DNA of 64,000 bases. It comes from an uncultured Eubacterium sp. Lineage in GTDB: Bacteria; Bacillota; Clostridia; Lachnospirales; Lachnospiraceae. The translations under genes were made by a program, and so were the position numbers. The DNA lies in assembly GCA_910589595.1 (NCBI GenBank), contig CAJUTM010000014.1, positions 1-64,000 on the forward strand, in the 5' to 3' direction. Below are positions 24,455 through 32,274 of the stretch, in pieces (the first letter of the stretch is position 1; the number at the start of each line of letters is the position of its first letter). The notes under the pieces were generated by a model. It worked only from the letters and a program-made list of their open reading frames with translations, did no database searches and was not told where the DNA came from.

Positions 24455-25348
24455 TCACATTAGGAAGCGTTTTTCTTCGCGCTCATAATAATAGGCGCGG
24501 TCGGATAAGATTTCTTCTTCCAGTACATGTGTCTGATTAATCGTGCGAACGAGATTGGATAATGCCGGTAAGGAAGTGGAAACGGCAAATTCCGGAATAA
24601 CCAATAATTCATGTATGCTGCTTGGCAGTACATATAAATTGGACTGCAGTTGTTCCGCAAACTCATGAATTAGATTTTTGTAAACGAGCACGCTGGCGCC
24701 GTTGATGCCGAAATTGTTAGAAAAGACATAGATATCGGGGTGCTCTTCTTCGGATGAGTTAAATTTGCAGCCCAGATACTCACATAAGAAGCCCTCCATC
24801 GTCTCCACCTTTGACGCAAAGATACGCGGCGTATTTTCTTCTGCCATCCGTAATAATTCCTGTGTGGAGACGCCCCACCGGCTGCACAAATCTTCCGTAA
24901 CACAGATGGACTCCAGCCCCTGTTCGGAAATGTCGTATACAATATAAAATACAATTGCCAAATCGAGGAAAGGGATATAGGGGATACGATTCAGTAAATC
25001 TTTGTTGCGCTCTTGGGAAATAACGCGATAAGCAATTTTTGACTTACAGTCCTCCCAGCGCACGGAAAATGTTTGATAGTGTTCTGAATGATGGGAAAAA
25101 CCAGTCATTATCTGATGTACCTGTGCGGCGATTTCATCGGTAGTAAGTTTCTTCTTCAGATAATCGTCATAAAAGTCATCAATATAAATCGTCGGCGCAA
25201 AACATTCCGTATTTTTGCGGATAATAATGCCGTAATGCATGGTATTGTTATTTTTAATAAAGGAATCGATTCGAATCGTATAGTCTTCCTGAGGATAGAT
25301 TTGATAGAGCTGCTGAGTCAGATGGGCGGCAAATTGTTCTTTGGTCAT
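24455..25348 (-). CDS. DUF5688 family protein
   Basis: The 297-residue product resembles the DUF5688 proteins common in Lachnospiraceae, which have no known function. Visible features: an N-terminal 'MTKEQFAAHLTQQLYQ' helix, a central 'GIIIRKNTECFAPTIYIDDFYDDY', and a C-terminal segment 'NNFGINGASVLVYKNLIHEF' followed by 'YVLPSSIHELLVIP', a run reminiscent of ATPase-free immunity or phage-associated domains but not diagnostic. It ends with 'YYYEREEKRFLM'. I start at the ATG with GAAGGGAG upstream; a longer start at 25396 has no ribosome site. It stands alone between a tRNA and gdhA. Confidence 0.7.
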   Translation of the reverse strand: MTKEQFAAHLTQQLYQIYPQEDYTIRIDSFIKNNNTMHYGIIIRKNTECFAPTIYIDDFYDDYLKKKLTTDEIAAQVHQIMTGFSHHSEHYQTFSVRWEDCKSKIAYRVISQERNKDLLNRIPYIPFLDLAIVFYIVYDISEQGLESICVTEDLCSRWGVSTQELLRMAEENTPRIFASKVETMEGFLCEYLGCKFNSSEEEHPDIYVFSNNFGINGASVLVYKNLIHEFAEQLQSNLYVLPSSIHELLVIPEFAVSTSLPALSNLVRTINQTHVLEEEILSDRAYYYEREEKRFLM

Positions 25349-25445
25349 ATAGACTCCCTTCTCATCATGTAAGAAAAGGATAACTGTGTAGAACAAATTG
25401 TAACAGAGTAGAGAACAGAATGCAAGGGTGTATTACGCAACTGCG

Positions 25446-25488
25446 AAAAGGCAGGTATCACAATTTTGCTTTGTGATACCTGCCTTTT
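25446..25488 (-). terminator. terminator of gdhA
   Basis: AAAAGGCAGGTATCACAA and its complement form an 18-bp stem around a short loop. Minus-strand transcripts leaving gdhA meet it 28 bases after the stop and run into TTTT. Confidence 0.85.
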
Positions 25489-25515
25489 ACTTATCTGTAT
25501 TGGAGTGTTAAATAA

Positions 25516-26850
25516 TCACACAACTCCCTGTGCGGTCATAGCTTCTGCAACTTTTTCAAATCCGGCGATATTCGCTCCTACCACATAGTTTTTCTCAAAA
25601 CCATACTTCTTGGAAGCGTCATCACACGCATGAAATATATTTACCATGATATCTTTTAATTTTGAATCTACTTCTTCAAATGTCCAACTGAGACGCTCGC
25701 TGTTTTGTGACATTTCCAGTGCGGAAGTAGCAACGCCGCCGGCGTTCGACGCTTTACCCGGTGCAAATAACACACCGTTAGACTGAAGATATTCGGTAGC
25801 GTCCAAGGTAGTAGGCATATTAGCGCCCTCGGCTACGGCGATTACTCCGTTTGCCACTAATGTCTTGGCGTCTTCGATATCCAATTCGTTTTGTGTCGCG
25901 CAAGGAAGAGCAACATCACACGGAATGCTCCAAACGCCTTTTCCTTCATGGTATTCTGCACTTGGTCTGGCTGCCGCGTACTCGGTCAGACGTGCTCTCT
26001 TAACTTCTTTAATCTCTTTTAATAATTCTACGTCAATTCCTTCCGAATCATAAACCCAACCGGAAGAATCGGATACGGTAACAACTTTAGCGCCCAACTG
26101 CTGTGCTTTCTGTGTCGCGTATATAGCCACGTTACCAGCACCGGAAACAACAACCGTCTTGCCGGCAATGTCATGTCCGTTGCATTTCAACATCTCTTCT
26201 GTATAATACAAGAGACCGTAGCCGGTAGCTTCCGTACGTGCAAGGGAACCGCCAAAAGTAAGTCCTTTACCAGTCAACACACCCTCATAACAATTTCTAA
26301 TCCGTTTATACTGTCCGTACATATAACCGATTTCACGGCCGCCGACACCGATATCACCTGCCGGAACATCCGTATCCGCACCAATATGGCGATAGAGCTC
26401 TGTCATAAAACTCTGGCAGAATGCCATTACTTCACGGTCTGATTTGCCTTTCGGGTCAAAGTCACATCCACCTTTGCCGCCGCCAATCGGAAGACCGGTC
26501 AATGAGTTCTTGAAAATCTGTTCAAAACCTAAAAATTTGATAATTCCGAGATTTACGGATGGATGGAAACGCAGACCACCCTTATATGGACCAATCGCAC
26601 TGTTAAACTGTACACGATAACCGGTGTTCACCTGTACCTGTCCGTTATCGTCTACCCACGGTACACGGAATTTAAGCTGTCTCTCCGGATTGACAAGACG
26701 CTCTAACAATGCATCTTTACGAAACTTTTCTTCATTCTTCTCTACGACCGGACGAAGCGATTCGAGAACTTCCTTGGCAGCCTGATGAAACTCCGGCTCA
26801 GCAGGATTCTTCTCAATCAACTGCTCCAATACCTCATCTACATATGACAT
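25516..26850 (-). CDS. gdhA: glutamate dehydrogenase (hexameric, NADP-type)
   Basis: Interconverts glutamate and 2-oxoglutarate plus ammonia. The 444-residue product shows the catalytic lysine region 'GPYKGGLRFHPSVNLG', 'LTGLPIGGGKGGCDFDPKGKSD', the nucleotide-binding 'VVSGAGNVAIYATQKAQ' and 'AEGANMPTTLDA', typical of bacterial hexameric GDH. I prefer the second in-frame ATG (26850), eight bases after AAGGAGG; the first ATG at 26856 is only two bases from that site. It has its own promoter and terminator, so it is monocistronic. Confidence 0.96.
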   Translation of the reverse strand: MSYVDEVLEQLIEKNPAEPEFHQAAKEVLESLRPVVEKNEEKFRKDALLERLVNPERQLKFRVPWVDDNGQVQVNTGYRVQFNSAIGPYKGGLRFHPSVNLGIIKFLGFEQIFKNSLTGLPIGGGKGGCDFDPKGKSDREVMAFCQSFMTELYRHIGADTDVPAGDIGVGGREIGYMYGQYKRIRNCYEGVLTGKGLTFGGSLARTEATGYGLLYYTEEMLKCNGHDIAGKTVVVSGAGNVAIYATQKAQQLGAKVVTVSDSSGWVYDSEGIDVELLKEIKEVKRARLTEYAAARPSAEYHEGKGVWSIPCDVALPCATQNELDIEDAKTLVANGVIAVAEGANMPTTLDATEYLQSNGVLFAPGKASNAGGVATSALEMSQNSERLSWTFEEVDSKLKDIMVNIFHACDDASKKYGFEKNYVVGANIAGFEKVAEAMTAQGVV

Positions 26851-26883
26851 AGTCATAACCTCCTTAATTTTTTGTCATTTATC

Positions 26884-26912
26884 ATTATACTTCCCCCAAT
26901 GAAAAATGACAA
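26884..26912 (-). promoter_or_regulatory. promoter of gdhA
   Basis: TTGTCA (26907-26912) and a perfect TATAAT (26884-26889) on the minus strand, spacer 17 bases. Confidence 0.8.
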
Positions 26913-26920
26913 GCAGAAAT

Positions 26921-27385
26921 TTAGTTTTGCGCCAAATAGCTGTTGCTGTAGTGAAAGTCTCCGCTGACATCTTCTCCAAACCACAGCGGAGGTGTGAAAT
27001 CTTTACTCTCTTCCACGCTGGCAAACTCCACTTCTGCCAGATAAAATCCCTCGTAATCGCCATGAAAAATATCCAGTTCAATCGTGTAGGTTTCGTATGG
27101 AATAAGGTATCGCGTTTTACAAATACATTTGCCGTCCGCCTTTTTCTTCAAATGTTCATAGGCTTCTTTTGTCAGGGGTACTTCCAATTCGTCGGCCACG
27201 CAAAGGTTATTTATATCCGCCAGATTTTTATTTCTGTTTTTATACGTTAAAATGTAGTCTTCATTCTTTTTTCGTATCCGCAGAACAGGCCTTATACAGA
27301 GATAACACTGCTCGATTTCCCATGCCTCATATTGCTGCAGTCCGTCCGGAAGAGAAGAAACTAAATACTTTTTTTCTATTTCCAT
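26921..27385 (-). CDS. CYTH-domain protein (triphosphate tunnel family)
   Basis: CYTH proteins bind triphosphates in a beta-barrel tunnel and include thiamine triphosphatases, inorganic triphosphatases and class IV adenylyl cyclases. The 154-residue product starts with the signature 'MEIEKKYLV' (ExExK), followed by 'EIEQCYLCIRPVLRIRKKN', 'YILTYK', 'RYLIPYETYTIELDIFHG' and 'LAEVEFAS', which supply the tunnel's basic and acidic residues. The ATG chosen has AAGGAGAGA upstream. Which triphosphate it acts on is unknown. It lies 14 bases behind a signal peptidase gene and ends before the gdhA promoter. Confidence 0.88.
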   Translation of the reverse strand: MEIEKKYLVSSLPDGLQQYEAWEIEQCYLCIRPVLRIRKKNEDYILTYKNRNKNLADINNLCVADELEVPLTKEAYEHLKKKADGKCICKTRYLIPYETYTIELDIFHGDYEGFYLAEVEFASVEESKDFTPPLWFGEDVSGDFHYSNSYLAQN

Positions 27386-27399
27386 ATGATAATCTCTCC

Positions 27400-28113
27400 T
27401 TATTTTATTGTTCCGAATTTTGTAAATGGATAAAAACACAGCCATGCTTTTCCTTTTATCTGTTCCCGTTTTACGGCGCCGATATCCGTCCGGCGGCTGT
27501 CAATACTTCCGTTGCGGTTGTCTCCCAGAACAAAATATTCATCTTTTTTCAGCGTAATTTTATCAACGGCCAGTCCGCTGTCCTCAATGATTTCCTTGCC
27601 ATAATCCTCTTCCAGCTGCTTATCGTTAATATACACATATCCGTCTTTAATTTGTATCGTCTCTTCCGGCAGCCCGATAATCCGCTTGATGTAATTCGCT
27701 CCCTGATTGTTTGGGAAAACAATCACATCAAACCGCTCCGGCTCATGCAGATAGTAGCTAATCTGTTCAACGACCAGTTGGGAGCCGTCTTCAATCGTCG
27801 GCTCCATTGAACTTCCCTCGACAGACGTATGGTGCGCCACATAAGTAGTTATCAGTAATGCCAGAAGAAGTGCGGTAAACAGACAAACCAGAATGCTTAA
27901 CACAAACTTAAGCACCGGATGTTGTTCCGGTAATTTGTTATTGTCAGGAAGCGGTTTTTCTTCTCTGCTTTCCTCTTCTTCCCTGACAGGTATTTCATCT
28001 TGTGTTTCTAACAGGTTCTCTTCTTCGTCTGATATTGTCACCTCGCTGCCAATCTGGAGCTGTATCTCCCGACAGGCCTGTAAACTATCTTCAAGCTCAT
28101 TACTCGCTGACAT
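27400..28113 (-). CDS. lepB: signal peptidase I, copy 2
   Basis: A type I signal peptidase with the complete catalytic set: serine in 'VEGSSMEPTI', lysine in 'YIKRIIGLPEE', and 'LGDNRNGSIDSR'. One membrane anchor ('VLSILVCLFTALLLALLIT') follows an unusually long acidic N-terminal extension of about 65 residues rich in Glu. It lies 21 bases downstream of rbgA and just before the CYTH gene; with the copy at 28996 it flanks rbgA on both sides. Confidence 0.93.
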   Translation of the reverse strand: MSASNELEDSLQACREIQLQIGSEVTISDEEENLLETQDEIPVREEEESREEKPLPDNNKLPEQHPVLKFVLSILVCLFTALLLALLITTYVAHHTSVEGSSMEPTIEDGSQLVVEQISYYLHEPERFDVIVFPNNQGANYIKRIIGLPEETIQIKDGYVYINDKQLEEDYGKEIIEDSGLAVDKITLKKDEYFVLGDNRNGSIDSRRTDIGAVKREQIKGKAWLCFYPFTKFGTIK

Positions 28114-28134
28114 ATGCTCCCCCTCCGTAATATG

Positions 28135-28983
28135 TTATGCCTGTTTTGGCCGTTCCATCGTTATTTTCCCGAGTCTCGCATTGCGGAAATCGTCTAACAA
28201 CAGAAAAGCCGCCTTGTCATAATCCGCCTCATTACCGGTTTTTACACAGCCGCGGCTGCGGGCAATGGCAAGCAGAATATCGGCAGGTTTATCCTTTTCC
28301 TGAAGTTGATAATGCAGCGATAACGTCTGCGGATATTCTTCAACTAAAAAGGGAATTAACTCTAATGCTAACTCCACACTCTGAAGCAGTTCATCTTTTA
28401 TGGAGCCGATTAAGGCCAGATGTTTCCCGACCTGCTGATCTTCAAATTTGGGCCAGAGAATACCGGGGGTATCCAGCAGTTCTACTTGTTTATTGAGACG
28501 AATCCACTGTTTGCCTTTCGTCACTCCCGGTTTGTTTCCGGTCTTAGTGCAGGCTTTTCCGGCAAAACTATTGATAAAAGTGGACTTGCCGACATTCGGG
28601 ATGCCTACAATCATGGCGCGCACGGGGCGGTTTAAAATACCGCGTTTGCGGTCTCTCTCTATCTTTTCCTTACATGCTTTCTGAATCAGTGCATGAACCT
28701 GTTTCAACTCATTGCGCTTCTTGGAATTTACGGCCATCGCAAGATATCCCTGTTGTTCATAATAGCGAATCCAGTCGTTCATAACTGCGGGGTCTGCCAT
28801 ATCGCTCTTGTTTAATAACAAAATCCGCGATTTGTTTTGTGCCAGACTGTTAATATCCGGATTTTTACTGCTAAACGGGATTCTCGCGTCGACGAGCTCA
28901 ATGACAACATCAATCAACTTGATATCTTCCTGCATGGCGCGTTTCGCCTTTGTCATATGACCGGGGTACCACTGAAAATGCAT
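28135..28983 (-). CDS. rbgA: ribosome biogenesis GTPase RbgA (YlqF)
   Basis: RbgA is a circularly permuted GTPase needed for late assembly of the 50S subunit. The G motifs appear in permuted order: G4 'LLLNKSDMADP' (about 55-65), then G1 'GIPNVGKSTFIN' (about 127-138) and G3 'DTPGILWP'. The 282-residue product starts 'MHFQWYPGHMTKAKR', the family start, and has the C-terminal ANTAR-like domain. The rplS-sip-rbgA-sip context is common in Gram-positives. Confidence 0.96.
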   Translation of the reverse strand: MHFQWYPGHMTKAKRAMQEDIKLIDVVIELVDARIPFSSKNPDINSLAQNKSRILLLNKSDMADPAVMNDWIRYYEQQGYLAMAVNSKKRNELKQVHALIQKACKEKIERDRKRGILNRPVRAMIVGIPNVGKSTFINSFAGKACTKTGNKPGVTKGKQWIRLNKQVELLDTPGILWPKFEDQQVGKHLALIGSIKDELLQSVELALELIPFLVEEYPQTLSLHYQLQEKDKPADILLAIARSRGCVKTGNEADYDKAAFLLLDDFRNARLGKITMERPKQA

Positions 28984-28995
28984 GTTCCATCTCTC

Positions 28996-29616
28996 CTATT
29001 CTTCTTTTTTCGGTTCTTCCTGTTCCGGCCCTCCCAAAAGGGAAAAAGGATTCAGGCGCAGAATCACCCTGCCGATAATGTTTTTTTTCCGCACTTTCGT
29101 AAAGGAAGTATTCCGGCTGTCATCCATATCATTGCGGTTGTCGCTGAGGACAAAATACTCATCTTCTGCCAGTTGGATTTCGTTCACCGCGCGTCCGGCA
29201 GAGTGCATGATTTCAAACGGATATTTTTCCTTTAATACCTTTCCGTTAATATAAATCTTCCCTTCTTTTATCTTTATTTTTTCATTGGGAAGTCCCACGA
29301 CACGACGAATTTGAATTACCGTATCGTCCAATTCGTCGGTATCTTCTCCCTCTTCCGATTCCGGATAAAATGCGATGACCTGCTCACGCCGCGGGGAAAA
29401 AATAAGAAAAGAGGATTTGTTGACGATAACATCTTCTCCATTATAAAGCGTCGTTTCCATGGAACTGCCTATCATGCTTATTTTTTTCAGGGCAAATGTA
29501 ATAATCAGCCATGCAATAAAAATTACGATGATTACTTCAACCAGAAAGCGGAGACTCTCTTTTATTATTTTTATTCTCCGTTCCCGCTTCTGTTCTTCTT
29601 CAAATCTGAGATTCAT
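28996..29616 (-). CDS. signal peptidase I homologue with Lys-to-Arg change at the catalytic base
   Basis: It has the type I signal peptidase layout (206 residues): a membrane anchor ('FLVEVIIVIFIAWLIITFAL') and the serine nucleophile in 'MIGSSMETTLYNGE'. The position of the general-base lysine reads 'IQIRRVVGLPNE' (codons CGT CGT), whereas the two other copies in this window have 'YVKRI' and 'YIKRI'. The last conserved box is also altered ('LSDNRNDMDDSR' instead of 'LGDNR--S-DSR'). It may be inactive, have altered chemistry, or serve a regulatory or specialised role. It lies directly upstream of rbgA. Confidence 0.88.
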   Translation of the reverse strand: MNLRFEEEQKRERRIKIIKESLRFLVEVIIVIFIAWLIITFALKKISMIGSSMETTLYNGEDVIVNKSSFLIFSPRREQVIAFYPESEEGEDTDELDDTVIQIRRVVGLPNEKIKIKEGKIYINGKVLKEKYPFEIMHSAGRAVNEIQLAEDEYFVLSDNRNDMDDSRNTSFTKVRKKNIIGRVILRLNPFSLLGGPEQEEPKKEE

Positions 29617-29644
29617 TGAAAAGATCCTATCCTATCATTTTCCT

Positions 29645-29681
29645 TTGAAAAGAGACGCATGAGCATTGCCCATGCGCCTCT
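29645..29681 (-). terminator. terminator of rplS
   Basis: An 11-bp stem with one G-U pair (29651-29661 with 29671-29681) is followed on the minus strand by four Ts. It stands 15 bases behind the rplS stop. Confidence 0.7.
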
Positions 29682-29696
29682 GTGAAAAGCAATCTA

Positions 29697-30044
29697 TTAT
29701 TTTACAAGCTCTTTTACCTTAGCTGCTTTACCAACGCGTCCGCGGAGATAATTCAATTTTGCTCTTCTTACTTTACCAAGTCGAACAACCTCTACCTTTT
29801 CTACAATAGGAGAATGAAGCGGCCATGTCTTTTCTACGCCGACACCATTGGAAAACTTGCGGACGGTAAATGTCTCGCGTGTGCTTCCTCCCTGACGCTT
29901 CAAAACGACGCCTTCAAATACCTGTGTTCTCTCTCTCTGTCCCTCTTTTACTTTGGCATATACTTTAACCGTATCGCCTACTCTGAATTCAGGAACCTCT
30001 GCCTTTAACTGCTCTTCTTCAATTTTCTTGATAATTTCGTTCAT
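29697..30044 (-). CDS. rplS: 50S ribosomal protein L19
   Basis: L19 sits at the subunit interface of the ribosome. The 115-residue product has the expected 'FRVGDTVKVYAKVKEG', 'RTQVFEGVVLKRQGGSTRETFTVRK' and the C-terminal 'GKVRRAKLNYLRGRVGKAAK'. The ATG at 30044 has AGGAGG upstream; a longer in-frame start would run through the leader RNA. It has its own promoter and terminator. Confidence 0.97.
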   Translation of the reverse strand: MNEIIKKIEEEQLKAEVPEFRVGDTVKVYAKVKEGQRERTQVFEGVVLKRQGGSTRETFTVRKFSNGVGVEKTWPLHSPIVEKVEVVRLGKVRRAKLNYLRGRVGKAAKVKELVK

Positions 30045-30119
30045 TGTTGTTCCTCCTAATCTTTTTGATGTTCTTAATGTATTTATTTCCATCAGAGGAC
30101 CATCTACTTTATTCACAAC
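30045..30119 (-). ncRNA. L19 leader (autoregulatory 5' UTR, candidate)
   Basis: The 75-base leader between the promoter and rplS contains GATGGTCCTCTGATGG after GTTGTGAA, resembling the conserved core of the Firmicutes L19 leader as I remember it. That leader binds L19 for feedback control. The match is by eye only. Confidence 0.55.
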
Positions 30120-30125
30120 AGTAAG

Positions 30126-30154
30126 AAAATAACATATCTGCGGGAATTTGTCAA
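30126..30154 (-). promoter_or_regulatory. promoter of rplS
   Basis: TTGACA (30149-30154) and TATTTT (30126-30131) on the minus strand, spacer 17 bases. It begins 5 bases after the stop of the surface-protein operon, with no obvious terminator between. Confidence 0.75.
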
Positions 30155-30158
30155 GAAA

Positions 30159-32258
30159 TTATTTTTTAATTCTGCCGCCCGCCCGCTTCACCATACGCCG
30201 GTACCTTTTCTTATATTTCGCCGGCGTTTTTAACCGTATTTTCTTTGCCTTCCTGAGTGCATTCTTCTTAATTGATGTCAGTTTAAAATATTTCCCATTT
30301 AAAAACACCTTATTTCGTATTGTTATTTTCTTCTTTGTAATCCGCAGCAGACGAACACAGTTTCCTTTTTTATTTGATTTGGTAATCTTATATACAATGC
30401 CGTATCGTTTAAAGATTTTTCCTTTCGGCTCGTACTTTTTGTACCAGACAGCTTTTAATGTTATCTCACTCGAATAGGCAAAATAACTGTCGTTTAACTT
30501 TGTCTTTTTTGTCACCTTTGTCTCGCGCAGCTTCCAGCCGGCGAGAATATAGCCTTTCTTTTTTGGCTTTGCCGCCGGAAGAAGATTTGCGTCGCCCCAG
30601 TGGACATTGTGCCTGCTGTCAATATGGGTTCCACCGCTGGTGTCATAGTGGATAGTATAATTGGTAAGAGAAAAACGTCCGTAAATCGTCGGTGTTTGCG
30701 GACTTGCCGCCGGCCCGAATTGCAGTTCATGAAGTTGTTTGTAACTCATATCGCTTGTAATTGCCGTACCTCCGGTTCTGGCCGTATACCAGCCCTCTAA
30801 TTGATGTCCCGGCAGACTGGGAGACAACAGGTTCGATAAGAGGTCGGTACTTTCCCACGAAAAGGAAGTTCCCCTGTCAAAAGAGGCTCCCTCTTCCAAC
30901 TGCTTTTTCTGCGCATCCGTGAGCACCAGTTCAAGATTGATTCGGTATCCCTGATTCGCTTTCCAGAGAGATTGCAAAACAGTAGAACCGGCATCACAGT
31001 TTCCGGAGGCATCCCCATACGTTATGGAAGATTTATTTTCCTCATTGATAATAAGTCCGCTTTCCGTTTTCCAACCGATAAATGTATAACCGGTGCGTGT
31101 CGGCGTATCATTCTGTTGCGGAATAATATTGACACTCCACCAATCCGCTTTCTCAGTGCGCTTTTTCAAGTCATTACCAGTCTGATAAATAATCTCATAA
31201 GTTTTCTTTTCCCATCCGGCATATAAGGCCATATTCTCATGCAGCACATTTTGAAAATAGTACCTGTCTTTGCAGGAAGCGTCCGTATACCATCCGGTAA
31301 ATTCATACCCCTCCCGATACGGTTCTGCTGGTTCGCTGTCTTTCTCACCCGAAGCAAAAAACTGCGGCAGCACAGGACTTCCTCCAGCCGTCTCATAAGC
31401 CTGACGTATTCCCCATGAAAGCGTAAGGGTAACGAACATCTCCGTATCTGTCGATTCGCTGTCCGAATTTGCGGAGTCAACGGCATACACATAAGAAATC
31501 TGTTTGATTTCATCGGAACAATATACAGTACCGGTGCTGCCGTCATATCCGGAATGCACCGAATCTCCTGTAACTCCGTCTATTTTTACATCGGATATCC
31601 GCTTCAAGTCTATTCCGGCGTCCAAATCTTTTAATTGAACGATATAGCGTCCATTTTCCCTGTACCCTCCCGCCGTTCTTTTTTGCTCCTGACAGGTTAG
31701 AAAAGAAAGCTCATTTTGCGCAGAAAGGTTCAGGCAGGCCAGAGCACAGCCGGATAACTTTAACTCCTTTAACAGCGGGCAGTTTGAAATATTGAGTGAT
31801 GTAAGCGGCGTGTCCGAGCAAGCCAGAATCTGCAATCTTGGATTATGGGAAAGATTGAGGGTGCGGACTCCCGTACCATTACAATACAGCTCCCTTAGCT
31901 TTGGAAATGCTTCGACTCCGTTTAAACTCCCAATCTCCGCAATACCGGACAGGGACAGAACTCGTACCGTCTCGCACTCCTCTTTGGATAAGAAACCGTC
32001 CTCATCCAAATCAAAAGGATAACCGATATATTTTCCAGAAACAAATGTCTGCTGACAGATGGCCTGCAGAAAAGCGGAATCCATGAATACGGGATTTCCC
32101 TTTGCGTCTGCCCCTGTTTTTAAAGAAATAGGGTAAACAATGCCTGAATTGGTTTCCAGTGGCGGCGTAAAACCTTTCCCCTGTGTTCTGTTTATTACAA
32201 TTGTCATTGATAAAAACAGAACACATAAAACTGTCTGTGTCATAAGTTTTCGTATCAT
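30159..32258 (-). CDS. secreted LRR / InlB B-repeat surface protein
   Basis: A 699-residue exported protein: signal peptide ('LMTQTVLCVLFLSMTIVI'), an EF-hand-like loop 'DLDEDGFLSKEE' near residue 80, about five leucine-rich repeats with the cysteine-bearing form ('LREL YCNGTGVRTLNLSHN'), then four InlB-type B repeats recognised by 'GYEFTGWYT', 'GYTFIGWKT', 'GHQLEGWYT' and 'GYILAGWKL'. The C-terminal ~90 residues are extremely basic ('KKIRLKTPAKYKKRYRRMVK'), with no LPxTG motif. It is the last gene of the surface operon, 16 bases behind the LRR gene. Function is probably adhesion or matrix binding, by analogy only. Confidence 0.85.
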   Translation of the reverse strand: MIRKLMTQTVLCVLFLSMTIVINRTQGKGFTPPLETNSGIVYPISLKTGADAKGNPVFMDSAFLQAICQQTFVSGKYIGYPFDLDEDGFLSKEECETVRVLSLSGIAEIGSLNGVEAFPKLRELYCNGTGVRTLNLSHNPRLQILACSDTPLTSLNISNCPLLKELKLSGCALACLNLSAQNELSFLTCQEQKRTAGGYRENGRYIVQLKDLDAGIDLKRISDVKIDGVTGDSVHSGYDGSTGTVYCSDEIKQISYVYAVDSANSDSESTDTEMFVTLTLSWGIRQAYETAGGSPVLPQFFASGEKDSEPAEPYREGYEFTGWYTDASCKDRYYFQNVLHENMALYAGWEKKTYEIIYQTGNDLKKRTEKADWWSVNIIPQQNDTPTRTGYTFIGWKTESGLIINEENKSSITYGDASGNCDAGSTVLQSLWKANQGYRINLELVLTDAQKKQLEEGASFDRGTSFSWESTDLLSNLLSPSLPGHQLEGWYTARTGGTAITSDMSYKQLHELQFGPAASPQTPTIYGRFSLTNYTIHYDTSGGTHIDSRHNVHWGDANLLPAAKPKKKGYILAGWKLRETKVTKKTKLNDSYFAYSSEITLKAVWYKKYEPKGKIFKRYGIVYKITKSNKKGNCVRLLRITKKKITIRNKVFLNGKYFKLTSIKKNALRKAKKIRLKTPAKYKKRYRRMVKRAGGRIKK

Positions 32259-32274
32259 TTGCAGCCTCCTTTTG

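Noticed and set aside
30045..30116. 24-residue N-terminal extension of L19 from a GTG
   Set aside because: It lies in the leader RNA; the ATG at 30044 with AGGAGG gives the normal L19 start.
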